Origin: Paracoccaceae bacterium
GTDB taxonomy: Bacteria > Pseudomonadota > Alphaproteobacteria > Rhodobacterales > Rhodobacteraceae
Direction of reading: 5' to 3'
Assembly (NCBI GenBank): GCA_004566265.1
Contig: SPLB01000222.1
Coordinates: forward strand, 1 to 11,917
DNA length: 11,917 nt
Position numbers and translations under genes: made by a program. Numbering within the stretch: the first letter of the stretch is position 1; every line of letters begins with the position of its first letter. The notes beneath the pieces were generated by a model. The model saw only the letters and a program-made list of their open reading frames with translations, searched no databases and had not been told where the DNA came from. Below, in pieces: positions 6,663 to 11,917 of this stretch.

Positions 6663-8054
6663 ATGAAATATATCTCGACCCGCGGCCAAGCGCCGGAACT
6701 GTCCTTCGAAGAAGCCATGCTGACCGGCCTGGCGCGTGATGGTGGCCTTTATGTGCCTGCCGAGATCCCAACGATGACGCAAGAAGAGATCGGCGCTTTG
6801 TCTGGGCTGTCCTATGAAGAATTGGCTTTCCGCGTTATGTGGCCCTACGTGGAGGGGTCTTTCACCGAGGAAGAATTCAAAGGCGCTATCGCTCGCGCTT
6901 ACGAGGGCTTCGGTCATGCGGTTCGCGCGCCGCTGAAACAGCTGACCCCGAATCATTTCCTTCTGGAACTGTTCCATGGCCCGACATTGGCGTTCAAAGA
7001 CTTTGCCATGCAGTTGATTGGTCAGCTGTTCCAGGTCGCGCTCAAGCGTCGCAATGAAAGCGTAACCATCGTCGGCGCGACCTCTGGTGACACCGGCTCT
7101 GCTGCGATCGAGGCCTTCAGAGGTTTGGATGCGGTAAACGTTGCGATCCTCTACCCGCATGGCCGCGTGTCCGAGGTACAGCGCCGTCAGATGACCACTC
7201 CGCAGGAAAACAATGTTCACGCCCTGGCCGTGGACGGTGACTTTGACGACTGCCAAGCGCGCGTCAAAGACATGTTCAACGATTTTGCCTTCCGCGATGA
7301 GATCAAACTGGCCGGTGTGAACTCGATCAACTTTGCGCGCGTTCTGGCGCAGGTGGTCTATTATTTTGCGGCAGCTACCGCCCTGGGTGCACCGCACCGC
7401 AAAGTGTCCTTCTCCGTGCCAACCGGCAACTTTGGTGACATTTTTGCAGGTTTCATCGCAAAGCAGATGGGTTTGCCAATCGACAAGCTGGTCGTTGCGA
7501 CCAACCAAAATGATATTCTGCACCGCTGCCTGTCCGGCGAAGGGTATTTCAAAGGCGAAACCAAACCGTCAATTTCTCCATCTATGGACATTCAGGTGTC
7601 CTCGAATTTTGAGCGTGCGCTGTATTTCGCGTATGACAAGGACACCTCTGCAGTGGCCCAGTTGATGGACGAGCTGAAAAACGGTGGTGGCTTTAATGTG
7701 TCTCAAGGGGCGCTGGAGGCGTTGCAAGCGACCTACCAGTCGGGCCGTGCATCGGAACAAGAGACACTGGCGACGATCAAAGCCGAGGTCGAATCGTCCG
7801 GCGAGCTGCTTTGCCCGCATGGTGCGATCGGTGTGAAAGTTGCAAACGAGCACCTGAAAGACGGCGTTCCCATGGTGACTCTGGCCACTGCCCACCCAGC
7901 AAAGTTTCCAACAGCGGTAGAAGATGCCTCTGGTATTCATCCTCCTCTTCCCCCGCGCATGGCGGATCTGTATGAAAGATCGGAACGCGTCACTCGTATC
8001 TCTTCTGATTTGGGTGACCTCGAAGATTACATCAGAAAGCAAGTTGCCCAGTGA
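6663..8054 (+). CDS. thrC: Threonine synthase (long form)
   Basis: ThrC converts O-phosphohomoserine and water to threonine and phosphate, the last step of threonine synthesis, using pyridoxal phosphate. The 463-residue length fits the long, class II form. The N-terminal segment YISTRGQAPELSFEEA (3-18) is typical. The cofactor lysine is Lys112 in PTLAFKDFAMQ (107-117). The phosphate-binding SGDTGSAA is at 141-148, and the conserved SVPTGNFGDIFAG lies further on. It starts four bases after surf1 and its stop overlaps the next start (GTGA). The grouping with oxidase assembly genes seems to be conserved gene order, with no obvious biochemical link. Confidence 0.97.
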   Translation: MKYISTRGQAPELSFEEAMLTGLARDGGLYVPAEIPTMTQEEIGALSGLSYEELAFRVMWPYVEGSFTEEEFKGAIARAYEGFGHAVRAPLKQLTPNHFLLELFHGPTLAFKDFAMQLIGQLFQVALKRRNESVTIVGATSGDTGSAAIEAFRGLDAVNVAILYPHGRVSEVQRRQMTTPQENNVHALAVDGDFDDCQARVKDMFNDFAFRDEIKLAGVNSINFARVLAQVVYYFAAATALGAPHRKVSFSVPTGNFGDIFAGFIAKQMGLPIDKLVVATNQNDILHRCLSGEGYFKGETKPSISPSMDIQVSSNFERALYFAYDKDTSAVAQLMDELKNGGGFNVSQGALEALQATYQSGRASEQETLATIKAEVESSGELLCPHGAIGVKVANEHLKDGVPMVTLATAHPAKFPTAVEDASGIHPPLPPRMADLYERSERVTRISSDLGDLEDYIRKQVAQ

Positions 8055-9313
8055 CAGTAAGACAAGACCAACTCGCCAACGGGTTCCGTATCGTTACCGA
8101 GGAAATGCCGGGGCTGCAGTCTGCAGCCCTTGGGATTTGGGTACAGGCAGGTGCTCGTCACGAGTCGGTTGAACAAAACGGTATCGCCCATTTCCTTGAA
8201 CATATGGCGTTCAAAGGCACAGAGCGGCGCACAGCGCTGCAGATTGCCGAAGCTATTGAGGATGTGGGCGGTTACATCAACGCTTACACCAGCCGCGAAA
8301 CCACCGCCTATTATGCCCGTGTCCTAAAAGATGACGTGGCCTTAGCGATGGATGTGATTGGTGATATTGTCGTGAACTCGGTCTTCGATCCGCGCGAAAT
8401 CGAAGTGGAGCGCGGCGTGATTCTGCAAGAGATCGGCCAGACGCTCGACACGCCCGACGACATCATTTTTGATTGGCTTCAGGAAGAATGCTACGCGGGT
8501 CAGTCAATTGGCCGATCAATTCTAGGCCCTGCTGAACGCGTGCGTAATTTCTCGCGTAAGGATCTCCAGGGGTTTGTCGCGCAGCACTATGGACCCGGTC
8601 AGATGATCTTGTCTGCCGCAGGGGCGGTAGATCACAACGCCTTGGTGCGCATGGCGGAGGATCTGTTCGGCCACCTTGAGCCCAAGCCCTCCAGAGTTCT
8701 GGAGCCCGCGCGCTTTACCGGCGGCGACGTGCGCCACGACAAAGCGCTGGAACAGGCACATTTTGCGCTGGCGTTTGAAAGCCCATCGTTCCGGGACCAA
8801 AGCATCTATGCCGCGCAAATTCTGGCCGGTGCCCTCGGCGGTGGCATGTCTTCGCGTCTGTTCCAAGAGGTGCGTGAGAAGCGCGGGCTCTGTTATACGA
8901 TTTTCTCTCAGGCGGGCGCATACGACGACACCGGAACCTTCACGGTCTATGCAGGGACCTCCGGCGAGCAGCTGAGTGATCTGGCCGAGATCACAATTGA
9001 TGAGCTGCGCCGTGCAGCTGACGACATGACCGAGGCCGAAGTGGCACGGGCGCGCGCCCAGATGAAAGCGGGGATGCTGATGGGGCTGGAAAGCCCCTCC
9101 AACCGCGTCGAACGGCTTGCCCGCCTGGTGCAGATCTGGGACCGCGTTCCGAGCCTTGAAGACACCGTTGCCAAGATTGACGCGGTGACCTGCGAGGAGG
9201 TCAAAACCATGGCACATCGCATAGGTCGCGAGGCGCCAATGGCGCTGGCAATGTACGGCCCACTCGCTGCTGCGCCCGCATTCCAAAGCCTGCAGGAGAG
9301 ACGGGTCGCTTAA
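8051..9313 (+). CDS. M16 family zinc peptidase (PqqL/mitochondrial-processing-peptidase-like)
   Basis: This is a pitrilysin/M16-type peptidase related to the beta subunit of the mitochondrial processing peptidase. The inverted zinc motif H-x-x-E-H is HFLEH (residues 47-51), and Glu127 in GVILQEIG supplies the third ligand at the expected spacing (75 residues between). The active-site-completing C-terminal segment is GGGMSSRLFQEVREKRGLCY (263-282). Both M16 domains are present in 420 residues, typical of the bacterial single-chain form that works as a dimer. No signal peptide is seen, so it is probably cytoplasmic. The start is GTG at 8051, overlapping the thrC stop by four bases. The substrate is not known; a role in peptide turnover is inference. 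Confidence 0.93.
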   Translation: MTVRQDQLANGFRIVTEEMPGLQSAALGIWVQAGARHESVEQNGIAHFLEHMAFKGTERRTALQIAEAIEDVGGYINAYTSRETTAYYARVLKDDVALAMDVIGDIVVNSVFDPREIEVERGVILQEIGQTLDTPDDIIFDWLQEECYAGQSIGRSILGPAERVRNFSRKDLQGFVAQHYGPGQMILSAAGAVDHNALVRMAEDLFGHLEPKPSRVLEPARFTGGDVRHDKALEQAHFALAFESPSFRDQSIYAAQILAGALGGGMSSRLFQEVREKRGLCYTIFSQAGAYDDTGTFTVYAGTSGEQLSDLAEITIDELRRAADDMTEAEVARARAQMKAGMLMGLESPSNRVERLARLVQIWDRVPSLEDTVAKIDAVTCEEVKTMAHRIGREAPMALAMYGPLAAAPAFQSLQERRVA

Positions 9314-9918
9314 TGCTTTTGGCGCGACGCAAGCTGAAACTCGAGACGGAGCGGCTGACGCTTCGACCTCCGATACACGGGGATTTCCGCGCCTGGGCTT
9401 TCCTGCGTCAGCAAAGCCAGCCGCATCTGGTACCTTGGGAGCCGAGCTGGGCGGCGGATCACCTGACCCGAAAGAGCTTCACCAATCGCGTGTACTGGGC
9501 TCAGCGGTCGATCAATCAGGGCACGGCCCTGCCGTTGTTTCTGTTCCGGCGCGAGGATCAGATGCTGCTTGGCGCGATTACGCTTGATAATATTCGCCGG
9601 GGGCCTGCAATGGCGGGGACGGTCGGCTACTGGACAGGGCAACGGTTTGCCCGGCAGGGCTATATGCGCGAGGCCATTAATTGCGTGGTCCATCATGCAT
9701 TTAAACGCCTCGATCTGAGCCGGATCGAAGCCGCCTGCCTGCCGGAAAACGCGGCCTCTCGCGGGCTTCTGGAAAGCTCTGGCTTCAAATATGAAGGCGT
9801 GGCGCAGTCTTATCTGCAGATCAATGGCCGCTGGCGGACTCACGTCCTTTATGCGGCGCTGCGAGGCGACAGGCGCGGCAAAACCATGGTCGGACAGGCC
9901 GAAGCTGGCCGCGCCTAA
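9313..9918 (+). CDS. GNAT acetyltransferase, RimJ/RimL type
   Basis: This 201-residue protein looks like a ribosomal-protein or general protein N-acetyltransferase that uses acetyl-CoA. The opening LETERLTLRPPIHGDF (10-25) is characteristic of RimJ/RimL relatives. The acetyl-CoA-binding motif A region is VGYWTGQRFARQGYMREA. Motif B is PENAASRGLLESSGF, a strong family signature. The ATG shares one base with the M16 stop (TAATG), so translation is probably coupled, and GGAGAG lies about 12 bases upstream. The true target is unknown. A basic, glycine-rich tail follows the fold. Confidence 0.9.
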   Translation: MLLARRKLKLETERLTLRPPIHGDFRAWAFLRQQSQPHLVPWEPSWAADHLTRKSFTNRVYWAQRSINQGTALPLFLFRREDQMLLGAITLDNIRRGPAMAGTVGYWTGQRFARQGYMREAINCVVHHAFKRLDLSRIEAACLPENAASRGLLESSGFKYEGVAQSYLQINGRWRTHVLYAALRGDRRGKTMVGQAEAGRA

Positions 9919-10153
9919 AGGGAATTTGATGATCCTTAGGGGGACCTTTCCCTCAAATGACGTGGCCACCTATGATTTATGGCGTCCGCGCTTCAAGAGC
10001 CGAGCACGTGTTTTTCGTTTTCTTCTCCCAGTAGCGGTGACGCGACGTGCAAGGTGGGCCAAAACCGACAACGTCTTGGCGCGCAAAATGCTGGAGGAAG
10101 TCGGGTCGTCATACGGTTCCCCGCCCAAAGAGGGAACTGCCAATCTCAAACGC
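9919..10153. other. Intergenic stretch after the GNAT gene, no gene recognised
   Basis: These 235 bases lie between the acetyltransferase and the IS relic. Open frames exist on both strands but their products resemble no family I know and lack good starts. A minus-strand frame from about 10120 to 9978 is rich in Arg and Lys, which is likely compositional. An inverted repeat GTTCCC (10116-10121) / GGGAAC (10132-10137) is present without a T-run. ATTTGA (9924-9929) and TCAAAT (9953-9958) flank a G-rich stretch just after the stop and could form weak structure, but I do not call a terminator. Confidence 0.55.
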
Positions 10154-10339
10154 TCAGTTCAGCTGCCGCAGCGCCGCCTCGAAAATTTCCACGGCGATAT
10201 ACTTGGACTTTGGGTTGAAAAAGGCCGTCAGGCTCAGGCCGTGCCGACGGTTCACCTCCGCTGTTGGAATCCCGGCCACCAGTTCTTTGATCATCCCGAT
10301 TCTGTTTGCCTTGGTGAAACGGCTTTTGCGTTTCCTTGT
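10154..10339 (-). pseudogene. IS3-family transposase OrfA fragment
   Basis: Sixty-one codons read from ACA (10339-10337) to TGA (10156-10154). The start of the product, TRKRKSRFTKANRIGMIKEL (residues 1-20), matches the usual OrfA opening M-(R/K)-K-x-(R/K)-F-T-x-x-Q-I. It continues TAEVNRRHGLSLTAFF (26-41) and NPKSKY (42-47), the helix-turn-helix of Tnp_1/HTH_38-type OrfA proteins. Damage is visible: the expected ATG is ACA, the usual FYKxKSKYGGMEVSDAARLR reads FFNPKSKY followed by IAVEIFEAALR with a codon missing, and a stop replaces the normal D-E-N region. An internal ATG at 10294 exists but cannot give a working protein. Confidence 0.75.
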
Positions 10340-10367
10340 GGTGAGGGATTGTGCGGGGGGCAGGCCA
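10154..10367 (-). mobile_element. IS3-family insertion sequence relic (left end and part of orfA)
   Basis: On the minus strand the sequence from 10367 begins TGGCCTGCCCCCCGC, which resembles the left end of IS3-family elements. It continues into a decayed OrfA reading frame ending at 10154. No right end, orfB or DDE catalytic domain is present within the window, so only about 210 bases remain. A target duplication cannot be shown because only one end is visible. Recognition rests on the OrfA protein similarity, which is clear; the exact terminal base is a guess. Confidence 0.7.
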
Positions 10368-10378
10368 CTTTTTATAGT
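10349..10378 (+). promoter_or_regulatory. Weak promoter candidate at the edge of the IS relic
   Basis: TTGTGC (10349-10354) and TATAGT (10373-10378) are spaced by 18 bases. The -10 is one base from consensus, the -35 matches only at TTG. If used, transcription would start near 10385 and run into the terminator at 10451-10473, making a short RNA. The evidence is positional only. Confidence 0.25.
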
Positions 10379-10384
10379 TGCGGA

Positions 10385-10473
10385 GGAGACTCGTGCAATT
10401 AAGCGGATGCACGGGCCCTTAAGTGAAATTTCATTGTGAGGATTTCGGTTGCGACCAAGCGTGGTCGCTTTTT
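10385..10473 (+). ncRNA. Candidate small RNA or leader upstream of the FAD oxidase gene
   Basis: The segment has the layout of a bacterial small RNA. A first hairpin is CGTGCA (10392-10397) / TGCACG (10408-10413) with a 10-base loop. A less structured middle holds a perfect palindrome TGAAATTTCA (10424-10433). An intrinsic terminator ends it. Alternatively it is a leader with a short peptide: GGAGGAG (10382-10388) precedes a GTG (10393) that opens a 9-codon frame ending in TAA at 10422, just before the terminator, as in attenuators. No amino acid is enriched in that peptide. No family is recognised. Confidence 0.3.
10451..10473 (+). terminator. Intrinsic terminator upstream of the FAD oxidase gene
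   Basis: GCGACCA (10451-10457) pairs perfectly with TGGTCGC (10462-10468) around the loop AGCG and is followed by five T residues (10469-10473). It is on the plus strand and could be the original end of the thrC-peptidase-acetyltransferase transcript, now pushed away by the IS relic, or the end of a short local RNA. Confidence 0.8.
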
Positions 10474-10541
10474 ACGGCTGTCTTTCTGGTCGCAGTGCTA
10501 TGGCTCTTGCCAAGTTGAAGGCAAAAGGAGATGGATGTTCC

Positions 10542-11917
10542 ATGGAATTGAATTCTGCCGACCCCGAATTTGTTGCCCGCCTCGCACGTCAATTGCCGGA
10601 GGGCACCTTGCGTGAACCAGAACCCCGATATCTTGAAGAGCCGCGTGGCCGGTACGTGGGACAGGCGGGTGGCGTGGCATGCCCGTGCACCGTGGAAGAA
10701 GTTGCAACCATCCTGCGTGTGGCGAATGAAGCTCGTGTTGGGGTGGTGCCTTTGGGCGGCGGCACTGGCCTGGTTGGAGGCCAGCTGATGCCCGAGGGCC
10801 CAGCACCGCTGGTGCTGTCCCTGGAGCGCATGTCAGCGGTGCGTGCAACCTATCCGGAAGAAAACGTTCTGATTGCGGAAGCGGGCGCTACGCTTGCCAG
10901 TGTTCAGGCTGCGGCCAAAGCGAGCGGGCGATTGTTTCCGCTGTCCTTGGCTTCTGAAGGCTCAGCGCGGCTGGGCGGCAACCTGGCCACCAATGCGGGT
11001 GGGCTCAATGTACTGCGCTATGGCAACGCGCGTGATCTCTGTCTGGGGCTTGAGGCTGTTTTGCCGTCGGGAAATGTCTGGAATGGCCTGACCCGGCTGC
11101 GCAAAGACAACACCGGCTATGATCTGAAGAACCTTTTGATTGGGGCGGAAGGCACGTTGGGAGTGATCACTGCGGCTTCTCTGAAGCTGGCACCACGCCC
11201 GGCGGTGACCGGGGTGGCGTTATTTGTGGTGCCGTCGGTAGCAGCTGCGATCACGCTTTTGGGGCGGGCCCGTGACATGGTGGGGGAAGGGGTCTCTGCC
11301 TTCGAGATCATCCACGCTCAGGGCTTTCATTTCCTGCGCGAACAGCTGCCAGAGCTGCGTCAGCCCTTCGCGACGCCGCCTGAATGGTCTGTCCTTATCG
11401 AGCTGGGGCTCGGGCAGGGCCAAAGCGCAGAAGCCGCGCTGACGGGGCTGTTTGCGGAGTCGGTCAAAGATGGTGTCCTGCGCGACGGGGTGATTGCACA
11501 AAGCAAGTTGCAGGCTGCGACGCTTTGGGCATTGCGCGAAAACATCCCCGAGGCAAACCGCCGGATCGGGTCGGTTTCAAGCCACGATATTTCGGTGCCG
11601 ATCCTGCGAATCCCTGAGTTCATTCCAGAGGCGCGTGAGGCGCTGTTAAAAATCGACAACAGCTTTCGGATCAACTGTTTTGGCCATCTGGGCGATGGCA
11701 ATCTGCATTTTAATGTGTTTCCCGCCAAGGGGCGTGACCGCAGCAGTTACGAGGAGCTGCGTCGTTCTGTGAAGGACTGCGTGCATGGTCTGGTCCATGC
11801 CTGTCAGGGATCGGTGAGTGCGGAACACGGGGTGGGACGGCTGAAGGTGGAGGATCTGGAACGCTACGGTGATCCGACCAAGCTATTGGCAATGCAGGCG
11901 ATCAAGGCCGCGCTGGA
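10542..11917 (+). CDS. FAD-binding oxidase, GlcD / D-2-hydroxyacid dehydrogenase type (3' end cut)
   Basis: The frame is open for 458 codons to the window end and probably lacks only about a dozen residues. It is a VAO-type flavoprotein that oxidises a D-2-hydroxyacid such as D-lactate, glycolate or D-2-hydroxyglutarate; the substrate cannot be told from sequence alone. The FAD_binding_4 domain includes PLGGGTGLVGGQ (70-81), SEGSARLGGNLATNAGG (138-154), TGYDLKNLLIGAEGTLGVIT (191-210). The FAD-oxidase C domain carries FGHLGDGNLHFNV (380-392) and SAEHGVGRLK (426-435), whose histidines bind the active-site metal in relatives. The ATG at 10542 is chosen by homology of its opening (ELNSADPEFVARL); AGGAG is 11 bases upstream. 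An in-frame ATG at 10500 would add 14 residues. Separate regulation is likely since a terminator precedes it. Confidence 0.92.
   Translation, partial: MELNSADPEFVARLARQLPEGTLREPEPRYLEEPRGRYVGQAGGVACPCTVEEVATILRVANEARVGVVPLGGGTGLVGGQLMPEGPAPLVLSLERMSAVRATYPEENVLIAEAGATLASVQAAAKASGRLFPLSLASEGSARLGGNLATNAGGLNVLRYGNARDLCLGLEAVLPSGNVWNGLTRLRKDNTGYDLKNLLIGAEGTLGVITAASLKLAPRPAVTGVALFVVPSVAAAITLLGRARDMVGEGVSAFEIIHAQGFHFLREQLPELRQPFATPPEWSVLIELGLGQGQSAEAALTGLFAESVKDGVLRDGVIAQSKLQAATLWALRENIPEANRRIGSVSSHDISVPILRIPEFIPEAREALLKIDNSFRINCFGHLGDGNLHFNVFPAKGRDRSSYEELRRSVKDCVHGLVHACQGSVSAEHGVGRLKVEDLERYGDPTKLLAMQAIKAAL

Noticed and set aside
8522..9286. 254-codon minus-strand frame inside the M16 peptidase gene
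   Set aside because: It is a shadow of a gene with intact zinc and C-terminal motifs on the plus strand; its product is Gln/Arg/His-rich without domain character.
9791..10402. 203-codon plus-strand frame overlapping the acetyltransferase end and the IS relic
   Set aside because: It starts inside the acetyltransferase in another frame, runs antisense to the OrfA relic, and resembles no family.
1..11917. CRISPR array, tRNA, rRNA, prophage or defence system
   Set aside because: No regularly spaced repeats, tRNA-like cloverleaf or rRNA stretch was seen, and all sizeable genes are recognisable housekeeping families.

Overview
The window looks like part of an alphaproteobacterial chromosome, most likely Rhodobacterales (Roseobacter group). 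I base this on gene order and on the proteins: a DprA/TldD pair transcribed away from an aa3-type cytochrome c oxidase subunit II and assembly operon, followed by SURF1, long-form threonine synthase, an M16 peptidase and a GNAT acetyltransferase. No database search was possible, so the taxon is inference.

Minus strand, 1-2118: the first 102 codons of dprA (DNA-processing protein, cut by the window start) lie downstream of tldD (metalloprotease). They are separated by a 389-base AT-rich gap that holds the tldD terminator and several inverted repeats upstream of dprA. The 179-base divergent region between tldD and coxB has a near-consensus FNR/FnrL box, a TATAAT element, and a leader with two competing hairpins.

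Plus strand, 2298-9918: coxB (ctaC), ctaB, a 55-residue membrane protein and ctaG are followed by coxC (ctaE). They supply the CuA subunit, heme O, a copper chaperone for subunit I, and subunit III. Subunit I (ctaD) is not in the window. A strong terminator follows coxC. Then come surf1 (heme/oxidase assembly), thrC, an M16 zinc peptidase and a RimJ/RimL-type acetyltransferase, tightly packed with a 4-base and a 1-base overlap at the last two junctions.

Plus strand end, 9919-11917: a 623-base gap contains a decayed IS3-family OrfA relic on the minus strand, then a roughly 90-base segment ending in a clear intrinsic terminator (candidate small RNA or attenuator). Last is a nearly complete FAD-linked oxidase of the GlcD/D-2-hydroxyacid dehydrogenase type, cut by the window end.

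Most of the window is ordinary core metabolism and respiration. The points worth a second look are the regulatory signals before coxB and dprA, the terminator inside the oxidase cluster, and the IS relic with the adjoining possible small transcript. I found no convincing new defence, mobile or biosynthetic system.
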